18,124 nucleotides of DNA from JBBDIO01 sp040880365 (GCA_040880365.1 JBBDIO010000197.1:1-18124); one strand, 5' to 3'. Positions 1 to 6,990 are shown, counted from the first letter of the stretch. Notes: generated by a model from the sequence alone, not told the origin. Program-made: numbers and translations.

Positions 1-43
1 AAGTCCGTTGCAACGTGTCCCGCGCGGTCACCGGCCCGCCACC

Positions 44-72
44 TTGTCAGCCATTCCGCGGGGCACTATAAT
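44..72 (+). promoter_or_regulatory. Sigma70-type promoter for the CxxC protein/clc operon
   Basis: TTGTCA at 44-49 and TATAAT at 67-72 are separated by 17 bp, a near-consensus sigma70 promoter. Transcription would begin near 79, which places the ATG at 8 outside the transcript and supports the ATG at 176 as the real start of the first gene. The leader of about 97 nt carries a 12-bp tandem repeat. Prediction from sequence only. Confidence 0.6.
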
Positions 73-81
73 CGCCACAGA

Positions 82-105
82 AATCACTACAGGAATCACT
101 ACAGG
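82..105. repeat. 12-bp tandem repeat in the leader
   Basis: AATCACTACAGG occurs twice in tandem (82-93, 94-105), followed by a partial third unit starting AATCG. It lies between the predicted transcription start and the start codon at 176. It may be replication slippage or a regulator site; nothing in the sequence decides between them. Confidence 0.8.
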
Positions 106-175
106 AATCGCCATCGATCACGTACCATCCAACCATCCACACCGGGAAATATACCGGGAAAGGACGCCCACGCGC

Positions 176-976
176 ATGGGCCAGGCAAAAGCAGATCAAT
201 CACTGCAACAGAGCGCAGCCTATCAGGAGCTGGTGCAGGCTTTGGCAGAAACCGGCTGCCCACTGTGTACGATTGCCCAACGCCAGGCCCGCACCCACAT
301 TGGCGGCATCCTGTGGGATTCGGTCACCGATCCTGCTTCCCGCGCCCGGCTCGACGCGTCGCTGGGGCTGTGCGGACGTCATAGCCGCGAAATGCTGACC
401 TTTGCCGGGGAACGGCTGGCGATTGCCATTGTGCAGCAAGCGGTGGTCAAAGCGGCTGCGCGCCAGTTGACCGAATCGCCGCCACCGCCGCGGCAAGCGT
501 TGTCCGACCGCGTCCGCAGCTGGCTGGGCGGGAAACCAGGACAGACCGACCCCGGCACGCCCACCCTCGCCGCCGATTCTGCGCCCGATTCCTACGCCGA
601 ACAGCCCCAAACCCCCGCGCCTTGCCCGGCGTGCGAAGTCGAAGCCCGCACCGAAGCGCGCGTGGCCGAGGTGCTCATCCGCCATCTGAAAAATGACCTG
701 GACAAACCGCTGGCCGCCGCGGGCGGTCTCTGCCGCCCGCACCTCTATTATTGTCTGGAGCGCAGCCCACGCAGCCAGCACACCGGGCTAATCGCGCTGC
801 ACCAGGAGCTGTGGGCCGCGCTGGGCGGGCATTTGGGCGAATTCATCCGCAAACGCGATCACCGCTTTCACCACGAAACCATCACCGACGCCGAACGCGA
901 TGCAGTGGAACGCAGTGTGCAGCTGATCACCGGCGGCGATCCACTTTACCCACCGCGCAAAGAACCGCGTAAATGA
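176..976 (+). CDS. CxxC/CxxH-repeat protein, DUF6062-like, probable metal binding
   Basis: Soluble protein of 266 aa when started at ATG 176, which I prefer because the promoter at 44-72 lies downstream of the ATG at 8. The ribosome site is weak (AAAGGA at 159-164, 11 nt away). Two matching half-modules are visible: CPLC at residues 28-31 with CGRH at 66-69, and CPAC at 150-153 with CRPH at 186-189. They are separated by a Pro/Ala-rich linker (about 100-148). Paired Cys-Cys/Cys-His sets suggest two zinc sites, though this is inferred. The C-terminal pattern FIRKRDHRF followed by an ITG..PL tail recalls family DUF6062, of unknown function. The stop overlaps the start of the CLC gene (ATGA), so the two are almost surely cotranscribed and translationally coupled. 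No signal peptide or membrane segment is seen. Function unknown. Confidence 0.8.
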   Translation: MGQAKADQSLQQSAAYQELVQALAETGCPLCTIAQRQARTHIGGILWDSVTDPASRARLDASLGLCGRHSREMLTFAGERLAIAIVQQAVVKAAARQLTESPPPPRQALSDRVRSWLGGKPGQTDPGTPTLAADSAPDSYAEQPQTPAPCPACEVEARTEARVAEVLIRHLKNDLDKPLAAAGGLCRPHLYYCLERSPRSQHTGLIALHQELWAALGGHLGEFIRKRDHRFHHETITDAERDAVERSVQLITGGDPLYPPRKEPRK

Positions 977-2313
977 GCGTGCATCACGTCTACAATCTCT
1001 ATGCCCGCGACTTTGGCGGCTTTTTGCGCTTTGCCTTGCGCTGGGGCGCGCTGGGCAGCCTGGTCGGTGTGCTCGCGGGCACGGCTTCTGCGATTTTCCT
1101 CATCGCGCTGGATTGGGCAACCCAGACCCGCATCCTCAACCCCTGGTTGATTGGCCTGCTGCCTCTGGGCGGATTTCTCATGGGCTGGAGCTATCGGCGC
1201 TTTGGCGGCGCGGCCGCGCTGGGCAACAATCTGGTCATCGACGAAGTCAATCGCACGCGCACCCGCATTCCCCTGCGCATGGCGCCCATGGTGCTGGCGG
1301 GCACTGTGCTCACCCACCTGCTGGGCGGCAGCGCAGGCCGCGAAGGCACCGCCATCCAGATGGGCGCCAGCCTTGCCGACAACCTGCGCCGGCTGCTCTA
1401 CCCTGTCGGCCAAGCAGCGTTCGGGCAAGAATTAATGGGGCAGGAACGACGCCTGCTCATCATGGCCGGTATCGCAGGCGGTTTTGGCTCGGTCTTTGGC
1501 GTGCCTGCGGCGGGCTTTGTCTTTGGCATGGAGGTGCAGCGCGTAGGCAGAATCCGCTATGAGGGCTTGATTCCCTGCATGGCTGCGTCCTACATCGGCG
1601 ACCTGGTGACGCGCGCATGGGGCGCGCCCCACGCCCACTATCCCCACCTGGCAGCCACGCCCAACGATCCGTGGCTGCTGGGCAAAGTGATCGTCGCGGG
1701 CATTGGCTTTGGGCTGACCGCGCTGCTTTTCATCGAGCTGATCCACGCCATTAAAGGCGGCTGGGCCAGGCTGACCGCCTATACCCCCCTCTATCCGGTC
1801 ATGGGCGGCGTGCTGGTGCTGGGTCTCACCTGGCTGGTGGACACCACCGACTATCTGGGACTGAGTCTGCCGCTGATCTATGCGGCGGTGGGCGCGGGCG
1901 GCGAAGTTGTGCTCTATGCCTTTGCGCTCAAACTGCTCTTCACCGCAATCACGCTGGGCAGCGGCTATCTGGGCGGCGAAGTCACGCCGCTGTTTGTGAT
2001 CGGCTCCACGCTGGGCTATACCCTGGGCCATCTGCTGGGGGTAGATCCTGCGTTTCTGGCGTCGATTGGGCTGGTGGCGGTCTTTGCCGGCGCGGCCAAT
2101 ACACCGCTGGCCTGCGCCATCATGGGCATCGAACTGTTTGGGGGCAATGCCGCGCTCTATCTTTTTGCCGGGTGTGCTGCGGCCTATCTGGCGTCGGGGC
2201 ACCGGGGCATCTACACTACCCAACGCCTGGATACACCCAAAGGCCATGCGCTGGATCTGGAAGAACACGAAAGTCTGCACACATTTAATGCCCGGCGCGG
2301 CGGTGGCTGGTAG
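973..2313 (+). CDS. CLC-type anion/proton antiporter, fluoride (CLC-F) subtype likely
   Basis: Polytopic membrane protein of 446 aa, in the usual size range of bacterial CLC proteins without a CBS domain. Signature segments are GNNLVIDE (84-91), GREGT (122-126, with the gating glutamate E124), a GIAGGFGSVFGVP helix (about 166-178) and GGEVTP (334-339). In CLC-F proteins, as I recall them, GNNL, GREGT and GGEVTP replace the chloride-type GSGIP, GREGP and GxFxP motifs. The predicted role is therefore fluoride export coupled to proton entry, not chloride exchange. Established knowledge covers the family; the subtype call is inference. The gene starts inside the stop of the upstream CxxC/CxxH gene (ATGA). 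No fluoride riboswitch was recognised upstream. The last 30 or so residues are cytoplasmic and His/Glu-rich. Confidence 0.85.
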   Translation: MSVHHVYNLYARDFGGFLRFALRWGALGSLVGVLAGTASAIFLIALDWATQTRILNPWLIGLLPLGGFLMGWSYRRFGGAAALGNNLVIDEVNRTRTRIPLRMAPMVLAGTVLTHLLGGSAGREGTAIQMGASLADNLRRLLYPVGQAAFGQELMGQERRLLIMAGIAGGFGSVFGVPAAGFVFGMEVQRVGRIRYEGLIPCMAASYIGDLVTRAWGAPHAHYPHLAATPNDPWLLGKVIVAGIGFGLTALLFIELIHAIKGGWARLTAYTPLYPVMGGVLVLGLTWLVDTTDYLGLSLPLIYAAVGAGGEVVLYAFALKLLFTAITLGSGYLGGEVTPLFVIGSTLGYTLGHLLGVDPAFLASIGLVAVFAGAANTPLACAIMGIELFGGNAALYLFAGCAAAYLASGHRGIYTTQRLDTPKGHALDLEEHESLHTFNARRGGGW

Positions 2314-2337
2314 AATGTTGATAAACGCACGAATGCC

Positions 2338-2367
2338 CCTTGGCTAAACGTCGATAGGCGACCAAGG
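2338..2367 (+). terminator. Weak hairpin after the CLC gene
   Basis: CCTTGG (2338-2343) pairs with CCAAGG (2362-2367) around an 18-nt loop, followed by an A/T-rich stretch but no clean T tract. It may be a weak terminator for the first operon. It ends just before the hppA promoter. Confidence 0.25.
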
Positions 2368-2376
2368 CCAATTAAT

Positions 2377-2406
2377 TTGACGAATCTCGGAAAAACACAC
2401 TACAAT
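2377..2406 (+). promoter_or_regulatory. Sigma70-type promoter for hppA
   Basis: TTGACG at 2377-2382 and TACAAT at 2401-2406 are spaced by 18 bp. The predicted start near 2413 gives hppA its own transcript with a leader of about 197 nt, independent of the CLC operon. Confidence 0.6.
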
Positions 2407-2412
2407 TGCGCG

Positions 2413-2609
2413 GATACTTTGTGAACGGTGGCGCAATAGTCGCGGCTAAAAATAGAGGATATAAAAAACTTCTGGTTACAGCGCAGTAACGGTCGCATCA
2501 TTGGCCTCTGGTCTGCGGGACACATTCAGACCGGGGCTTTTTCTTGCGATTTGTAGGATATCTTAGCGAAACAGTCAATTAAAAATACAGAAAAATAAGG
2601 AGGAAAACC
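2413..2609 (+). promoter_or_regulatory. hppA 5' leader with hairpins; possible attenuator or small RNA
   Basis: The stretch between the predicted start site and hppA has no supported gene. It holds a small hairpin, GTTAC(N6)GTAAC at about 2475-2490, and a terminator-like hairpin with a T tract at 2506-2542. An alternative pairing of CGGTC (2490-2494) with GACCG (2529-2533) would break the terminator stem, as expected of an attenuator. An open frame of 22 codons begins with GTG near 2420 but has no ribosome site. I recognise no known riboswitch class. The strong site AAGGAGG at 2597-2603 lies 6 nt before the TTG start of hppA. Confidence 0.45.
2506..2542 (+). terminator. Terminator-like hairpin inside the hppA leader
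   Basis: The arms 2506-2515 and 2527-2536 form a 10-bp stem including two T-G wobbles. An 11-nt loop separates them, and TTTTT follows at 2538-2542. The position about 100 nt downstream of the promoter and 68 nt before hppA suggests attenuation or the end of a small RNA of about 130 nt. Confidence 0.5.
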
Positions 2610-4667
2610 TTGATCCAGGGAACAGCCGCCATCATTTTTGCCATGGTGTTTGGGGTAGTGGGCATTGGGTTTGTCATCTGGCAGATCCGCAATGTCCTCG
2701 CCGAAGACACGGGCAACGATAAAATGCGGGAAATCGCCGCGGCGATTCAAGAAGGCGCAGCAGCCTTTCTGAATCGTGAATATACCTTTTTGCTGGGCTT
2801 TGTCGCGCTCGTCGCGGTCATCATCGCCGTATTCCTTTCGTGGCAAACCGCGGTCTGCTTTGTCGCCGGTGCGTTCACGTCGGCGGCGGCGGGTTATCTG
2901 GGCATGTGGATTGCCGTACGCTCGAATGTGCGTACCGCCGCCGCGGCCCAGCGCGGCCTGAACGACGGTTTGCGCGTGGCGTTCAGCAGTGGGTCCATCA
3001 TGGGCATGGCAGTGGTGAGTTTTGCCATTCTGGGCCTCACCATTTTGTATCTTATCTTCGATGGCAACATCCAGTTCATCACCGGCTTCGGTTTCGGCGC
3101 CAGCTCGATTGCGCTCTTTGCCCGTGTGGGTGGCGGTATCTATACCAAAGCTGCCGACGTGGGCGCCGACCTGGTGGGCAAGGTCGAGCAGGGGATTCCC
3201 GAAGATGATCCCCGCAATCCCGCGGTTATCGCCGACAACGTGGGCGATAATGTGGGCGATGTGGCGGGCATGGGCGCCGACTTGTTTGAAAGCTACAGCG
3301 GTTCCATCATTGCCGCGGCCACGCTGGGCGCCACATTGGCCCTGGCCGATGCCAGCTTCTCCGGGCTGATTGGTCTGCCTTTCCTGGTGGCAGGCGTGGG
3401 TATTTTGTCTGCGCTCATCGGCACCTTTATGGTGAAGACCGAAGAAGGCGCGACGCAGGAAGACCTGCTGGCCGTGTTGCGCAAGGCCGTTTGGGCCTCG
3501 TCGGCCATTGTGCTGGGGTTTGCCGCGATTGTGGTGCCGCTGGCGGGCGCGAGCTTCAGCTTCTGGTTCATCATCCTCACCGGCCTGGTCGCGGGTAACG
3601 CCATCGCCTATTTCACCGAGTATTACACCTCGTATGGCGAAAAACCGACCCAGAGCATTGCCAAAGCTTCGGAAACCGGCGCCGCGACTCTGATTATCCA
3701 GGGCCTTGCCGTAGGGATGATGAGCACCGTAGCGCCGGTGTTGATTGTGGCCGCGGCCATTCTGGTCGCCTTTTATCTGGGCATTGGCGTGGGCGGCATG
3801 AGCATGGGTCTCTATGCCGTGGCGTTGGCCGGTGTGGGTATGCTGAGCACACTGGGCGTCACCCTTGCCAGCGATGCCTATGGCCCGGTGGCAGACAACG
3901 CCGGCGGGATCGCCGAAATGAGCGACCTGCCCGACGAAGTGCGCGAGCGCACCGATGCCCTGGACAGCCTGGGCAATACCACCGCCGCCACCGGCAAGGG
4001 CTTTGCCATCGGTTCGGCAGTGCTCACCGCCCTGGCGCTCATGGCCGCCTATGTGGAAGCCGTGCGGCCCAACTTCACCGTGCCCGGCGAAGAATTTTCG
4101 CTGAACCTGCTGGATCCCGTGATGTTGCCGGGCATTCTCATCGGCGCCGTGCTGCCCTACCTCTTTTCGGCGCTTACCATGACCGCAGTGGGCAAGGCAG
4201 CTACCGAGATTGTGCTGGAAGTGCGCCGCCAATTCAAGGAAATTCCTGGGTTGATGGATGGCACGGGTCGCCCCGACTATCGCACCTGTGTGGATATCAG
4301 CACCAAGAGCGCACTGCGCGAAATGGTGTTGCCGGGCGCGTTGGCCGTCATCGTGCCGCTGGCAGTCGGCTATATCCTGGGCGCAGAAGCCCTGGCCGGA
4401 ATGCTCATCGGCGCCATTGCTTCGGGCTTCACCCTGGCCGTGATGATGGCAAATGCCGGCGGCGCCTGGGACAACGCCAAAAAATGGATCGAAACCGGCC
4501 AAATGGGCGGCAAAGGTTCCGACCCGCACAAGGCGGCTGTGGTGGGCGATACCGTAGGCGATCCCTTCAAGGATACCAGCGGCCCTTCGCTCAACATTCT
4601 GATCAAGCTCATGAGCATTGTGAGCCTGGTCTTTGCCTCTACCTTTGGCAACGGCCTGCTGTTCTAG
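2610..4667 (+). CDS. hppA: Membrane-bound ion-translocating pyrophosphatase
   Basis: 685 aa, 14-16 membrane helices expected. It hydrolyses pyrophosphate and pumps H+ and/or Na+ across the cytoplasmic membrane. The start is TTG at 2610, chosen because AAGGAGG sits 6 nt upstream and the family N-terminus begins there. The catalytic loop around residues 178-230 is intact: AADVGADLVGKVE, then EDDPRNPAVIADNVGDN, then DVAGMGADLFESY. The second acidic cluster near the C-terminus (NAGGAWDNAKKWIE, then GDTVGDPFKDTSGP) is also complete. GNTTAATGKG near residue 453 has Ala and Gly where K+-independent enzymes carry Lys and Thr, so a K+-dependent type is expected. The glutamate in DLFESY fits both Na+ and H+ K+-dependent pumps, so the pumped ion is not settled. 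It is monocistronic, with its own promoter, a leader containing a hairpin, and a strong terminator. Confidence 0.97.
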   Translation: MIQGTAAIIFAMVFGVVGIGFVIWQIRNVLAEDTGNDKMREIAAAIQEGAAAFLNREYTFLLGFVALVAVIIAVFLSWQTAVCFVAGAFTSAAAGYLGMWIAVRSNVRTAAAAQRGLNDGLRVAFSSGSIMGMAVVSFAILGLTILYLIFDGNIQFITGFGFGASSIALFARVGGGIYTKAADVGADLVGKVEQGIPEDDPRNPAVIADNVGDNVGDVAGMGADLFESYSGSIIAAATLGATLALADASFSGLIGLPFLVAGVGILSALIGTFMVKTEEGATQEDLLAVLRKAVWASSAIVLGFAAIVVPLAGASFSFWFIILTGLVAGNAIAYFTEYYTSYGEKPTQSIAKASETGAATLIIQGLAVGMMSTVAPVLIVAAAILVAFYLGIGVGGMSMGLYAVALAGVGMLSTLGVTLASDAYGPVADNAGGIAEMSDLPDEVRERTDALDSLGNTTAATGKGFAIGSAVLTALALMAAYVEAVRPNFTVPGEEFSLNLLDPVMLPGILIGAVLPYLFSALTMTAVGKAATEIVLEVRRQFKEIPGLMDGTGRPDYRTCVDISTKSALREMVLPGALAVIVPLAVGYILGAEALAGMLIGAIASGFTLAVMMANAGGAWDNAKKWIETGQMGGKGSDPHKAAVVGDTVGDPFKDTSGPSLNILIKLMSIVSLVFASTFGNGLLF

Positions 4668-4695
4668 ATTCGATTCTATACGACTCTATACAGGA

Positions 4696-4733
4696 GGGGC
4701 GCACCAAGAATTTGGTGCGCCCCCTTTTTTTAT
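4696..4733 (+). terminator. Rho-independent terminator of hppA
   Basis: GGGGCGCACCAA (4696-4707) pairs perfectly with TTGGTGCGCCCC (4712-4723) around a GAAT loop and is followed by a run of T. It is a textbook intrinsic terminator 28 nt after hppA. The mobile repeat at 4735 begins immediately after its T tract. Confidence 0.92.
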
Positions 4734-4734
4734 A

Positions 4735-4944
4735 TAGGAGTTACGCACTTCACACCGGTAGCCGATATATTTTGCTCGTGTGCTACCGCTGGTACGCGAC
4801 TTCCACTGCGTAACTCCTACGTCATTAAACGAGGCTTGCGCTATTTGGTTGACAGAACCGACCGGCGTGATTTGAGTATCTTTCGCATCGGCCATGACAT
4901 GATTGAACGTTTCTTAACCAACGGCAAAACCATTCCCATCCGGC
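4735..4944 (+). repeat. 210-bp repeat, copy 1 (hairpin plus transposase fragment)
   Basis: This block matches 7178-7387 with only two mismatches (4894 and 4928). It starts with a palindromic unit: outer arms 4735-4747 (TAGGAGTTACGCA) and 4807-4819, inner arms CGGTAGC 4756-4762 and GCTACCG 4782-4788. It then continues into transposase-like coding sequence. The left edge of homology falls exactly on the first base of the outer arm, so the hairpin terminus behaves like an element end. The flanks of the two copies are unrelated on the left. Confidence 0.9.
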
Positions 4945-4982
4945 AATACGCCCTGCTCTCAAATTTTTCAAACTGTGTCTAG
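4818..4982 (+). pseudogene. Transposase C-terminal fragment, copy 1
   Basis: The reading frame from 4818 translates to a transposase-like C-terminus: a basic/aromatic stretch RGLRYLVDRTDRRDLSIF, then IG.DMIERFL and GKTIPIR. The N-terminal catalytic part is absent. Up to 4943 it matches copy 2 at 7261-7386. The 12 codons after the homology break differ from copy 2, yet the frame also ends on a TAG inside a CTAG (4979-4982). The arrangement RRDLS..R.G...IP recalls IS4-like DDE transposases; the family call is tentative. Confidence 0.55.
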
Positions 4983-5007
4983 CTTTCTGGATTTATAGTA
5001 TCTTCTG

Positions 5008-5042
5008 ACTAGCTACCGTACACTTTTTGAAAGTAAGGCAAG
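5008..5042 (+). repeat. 35-bp inverted repeat, left copy
   Basis: This is the exact reverse complement of 7389-7423 over 35 bases, and both copies begin at CTAG-containing ends. In the right copy the same bases encode the last residues of a transposase (LLPYFQKVYGS), so the left copy is the 3' end of the same insertion-sequence family in reverse orientation. Together the copies bracket about 2.35 kb carrying the VOC and MerR genes. No obvious target-site duplication beyond CTAG was found. Confidence 0.9.
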
Positions 5043-5061
5043 TGCCATACGCCCCTACAAT

Positions 5062-5775
5062 TTAACCAATTAGTTCAGTAATACGCTCAATCTCACTGGC
5101 GATACTGGCCTTGTCTTTGGGGCTGAGGTTCAGGCCGCGCAGTTTTTGCAGGTTTGCGCTGGCGATGGCTGTTTCTTCCATATCCAGCGCGATTTCCGCA
5201 CGCAGGAGCAAAGCACGGGCAATCAGAATTTCTGCTTCATCTGAATGGCGTTCCAGCGCGACATCCAGAATTTTTGCCGCGCCAATAATATCAAGCTTGA
5301 ACTCGCGGAAGCGGATAGCCCTCGAAATCACAAATTCCATAGGACTTTGTTCGCCCCTTTGCTCGGAGTCGCGCTCGATTTCCGCATCCTCCCCACCAAA
5401 TTTGATGAACGTTATCCAATTGCCCGAAGGGTCAGTCACTGTGAAGCGCGTTTGTTTCGGCCTCATACGTGTGATTCGTGGCAAGCCTTGATTGGGAACA
5501 CGTCCCAATTTCTCCTTCATGGCTCTGGAAAATTCCTGATGTATCGCTTCGACATCGCTCACTAGCACCAGACAACCGTAGGGATTTTCTTCGGCCTTCA
5601 GCCATTTCTGCTGGATAAAATGCAAGTCGTAACCATTGCGCCCGATAATTCCACAAGGATAAGGCGCTTTCTGATAGAAGCTGCGTTCATAGCCAAGCAT
5701 CTCCCAGAAGGCCAGCGTTTCATCCAAGGAAACAGCAAACAAAACAGGAATGCTAATCCATTCTTTTGGGTTCAT
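5062..5775 (-). CDS. VOC-superfamily protein (bleomycin-resistance-like) with helical C-terminal extension
   Basis: 237 aa, starting at ATG 5775 with GGAGG 5-6 nt upstream on the minus strand. Residues 8-126 look like a single glyoxalase/bleomycin-resistance (VOC) unit: IPVLFAVSLDETLAFWEMLGY at the start, a middle PYGCLVLVSDVEAIHQEF strand-helix, and FTVTDPSGNWITFIKFG at the end. Such proteins bind or isomerise small molecules, sometimes as drug-binding proteins; the substrate here cannot be read from sequence. Residues about 147-237 are charged helices resembling TPR-like repeats, an extension that plain bleomycin-binding proteins lack. Codon use is visibly less GC-rich than the backbone genes, and the gene lies inside inverted repeats, which suggests horizontal acquisition. 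A possible -10 (TATACT, 5830-5825) lies 50 nt upstream. Confidence 0.8.
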   Translation of the reverse strand: MNPKEWISIPVLFAVSLDETLAFWEMLGYERSFYQKAPYPCGIIGRNGYDLHFIQQKWLKAEENPYGCLVLVSDVEAIHQEFSRAMKEKLGRVPNQGLPRITRMRPKQTRFTVTDPSGNWITFIKFGGEDAEIERDSEQRGEQSPMEFVISRAIRFREFKLDIIGAAKILDVALERHSDEAEILIARALLLRAEIALDMEETAIASANLQKLRGLNLSPKDKASIASEIERITELIG

Positions 5776-5824
5776 TTGTCCTCCAAACTATTGTGTGCAG
5801 CACGCTGCCGCCCCGACTAGCCTT

Positions 5825-5830
5825 AGTATA
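5825..5830 (-). promoter_or_regulatory. Possible -10 element for the VOC gene
   Basis: TATACT reads on the minus strand at 5830-5825. The expected -35 position falls within the 25-bp block at 5836-5860 and is not a good consensus match. A weak -35 would fit an activator-dependent promoter, and a tandem-MerR regulator is encoded next door, but this is inference. Confidence 0.3.
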
Positions 5831-5835
5831 AGGGG

Positions 5836-5860
5836 CTGGTGTACTGTTGGAGGCTTTTTA
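5836..5860 (+). repeat. Inner 25-bp imperfect inverted repeat, left copy
   Basis: This block starts CTGGTGTACTGTTGG and ends GGCTTTTTA. It matches the reverse complement of 6989-7013 at 21 of 25 positions. The two copies face inward and bracket the decayed gene and the tandem-MerR gene. They could be terminal inverted repeats of a small element or paired operator sites for the regulator. Confidence 0.75.
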
Positions 5861-6134
5861 GCTCTTATCGGGATTCGCTGCCAGATATTCGGCTACTTCC
5901 TGCTTCCTATCAGGCGCGTTTTTGAATTCGGGCGAGATTTCCGATAGCGCTTTAATCACGGCGGCAGGGCTGCTCACTTCCCGCGCAATCACCTGAAACG
6001 CACGCGGGAAGCGTAGATACTATCGCCAATTTGCGGATACATCTCCAGCATTTTGCCTTCGCACTGCTGAAAAGCGCTTTCCCATTCCTCATTTATATGT
6101 TCCTGAATGTAGCGCCCGATGCTCTGAATATCAT
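5858..6134 (-). pseudogene. Frameshifted small gene downstream of merR
   Basis: A good ribosome site (AGGAGG on the minus strand, 6148-6143) sits 8 nt before ATG 6134. That frame closes after 13 codons. A second frame starting at 6135 runs 48 codons (beginning DDIQSIGRYIQEH) to TGA at 5991-5989. A third frame continues with FQVIAREVSSPAAVIKALSE and ends EVAEYLAANPDKS at TAA 5860-5858. Joining the frames gives a charged helical protein of about 90 aa, so at least two frameshifts are present. I do not recognise the family. It lies about 65 nt downstream of merR on the same strand and was probably cotranscribed with it. The last codon overlaps the inner inverted repeat. Confidence 0.6.
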
Positions 6135-6199
6135 CCCTACGGCCTCCTGATGAATTTGACTATTTTCATCATAAAGGCTTAAAGGATAAATAGAGGGTT

Positions 6200-6943
6200 T
6201 TAGCGCGATAGCTCAATCAATTTCCTGATTTGCTGGATGATGGCTTTGGCGCGGGATTCGAGTTCAATCAGACTTGAGAGCCAGTGGTCAGCGATGACTT
6301 CGATAGCTTCATTGGCGCTTTCTTCAAGGGGGAGTTCGAGCTTTTCTCCGAGATTTTCGCTTTGGCCTGCGTCATACGCCTGAAGCATTCGCAAAATCGC
6401 CATGAGGCTGTAACCCGCTTGAAGCAAGCTGCGAATCACACGAATCCGCCCAAATTCGCGCATCCCATAAAAACGATAGCCGCTTTGCGCTTCGCGTGGG
6501 ACAGTAATCAGGCCGTTGCGTTCCCAGTTGCGGAGCATATCCACGCTGACATTGAGGCGCTTTGCTGCTTCGCCAATCGTGACGCTTTCCTCGAAGGCAT
6601 CAAGCAGATTACCCGCCGCCCAATGTTCGAGAAATTCGATTGCCGCCTCGGTGGATGTGCGTTCCATGCGGATAAGTGCCAGATATTGGAAGGCTAATTC
6701 AATCGCCGTGCCGAAATTCTGATTAGCGGCGCTTCGCAAAAGCTGAAAGATCAATTCTTTGTCGCCAAGATAAGGCCAATGCAGGGTCAGGCGCACGAGT
6801 TTGGCGTATTCGAGATGGAGTTCGCTGTACTGGCGATAGCGATTCTCGCCGCGTGGAATCGGCGGCAAAAAACCATCTTCTTCATAGAGGCGGACTGTGT
6901 TCACATGAACGCCAAGTGCTTTAGCGATGTCGCTGGTTTTCAT
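6200..6943 (-). CDS. Transcriptional regulator with two MerR-type DNA-binding domains
   Basis: 247 aa. Residues 1-55 form one MerR winged helix-turn-helix (MKTSDIAKALGVHVNTVRLY, then a wing ending NRYRQYS). Residues 120-187 form a second (VTIGEAAKRLNVSVDMLRNW, then SGYRFYGMREFGRI and the helix LLQAGYSLMAILRML). Helical linkers follow each. Ordinary MerR proteins have one such domain and dimerise through a C-terminal coiled coil; two in one chain suggest a single-chain pseudo-dimer or recognition of a longer operator. No metal-binding Cys cluster or TipA-type ligand domain is visible. No Shine-Dalgarno motif precedes ATG 6943. A TATAAT (6990-6985) within reach overlaps the right inner inverted repeat. 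The likely targets are its own promoter and the neighbouring VOC gene, by inference from context. Confidence 0.88.
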   Translation of the reverse strand: MKTSDIAKALGVHVNTVRLYEEDGFLPPIPRGENRYRQYSELHLEYAKLVRLTLHWPYLGDKELIFQLLRSAANQNFGTAIELAFQYLALIRMERTSTEAAIEFLEHWAAGNLLDAFEESVTIGEAAKRLNVSVDMLRNWERNGLITVPREAQSGYRFYGMREFGRIRVIRSLLQAGYSLMAILRMLQAYDAGQSENLGEKLELPLEESANEAIEVIADHWLSSLIELESRAKAIIQQIRKLIELSR

Positions 6944-6952
6944 TGGAGTTTT

Positions 6953-6985
6953 CAGTTTTCAGTAGACAGTTTTCAGTATTCAGTA
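6953..6985. repeat. TTTTCAGT-type short repeats upstream of merR
   Basis: TTTTCAG-like units recur several times between the merR start and its predicted -10 (for example TTTTCAGTTTTCAGTAGACAG). They would lie in the merR 5' leader. They may be low-complexity sequence or regulator contacts. Confidence 0.6.
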
Positions 6986-6990
6986 TTATA
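6985..6990 (-). promoter_or_regulatory. -10 element for the tandem-MerR gene
   Basis: A perfect TATAAT on the minus strand at 6990-6985, 42 nt upstream of the start codon. No consensus -35 is present 17 bp away. The region between is occupied by the inner inverted repeat (6989-7013). MerR-family promoters often have defective -35 spacing, consistent with autoregulation. Confidence 0.45.

Noticed and set aside
8..175. N-terminal extension of the first gene from ATG 8
   Set aside because: A TTGTCA/TATAAT promoter lies within it, the residues are repeat-derived and unlike the rest, and the conserved region begins after ATG 176.
1432..2280. 282-aa frame antisense to the CLC gene
   Set aside because: Arg/Gln/His-rich and without membrane or domain pattern; it opposes a well-supported transporter.
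2413..2609. Fluoride riboswitch before hppA
   Set aside because: I looked for the conserved GGCGATGG-type and CTGATG segments of the fluoride riboswitch and did not find them in this leader.
2526..4529. 667-aa frame antisense to hppA
   Set aside because: It is His/Gly/Arg/Gln-rich with no family features, and hppA on the other strand has complete pyrophosphatase motifs. It is a shadow of GC-rich coding.
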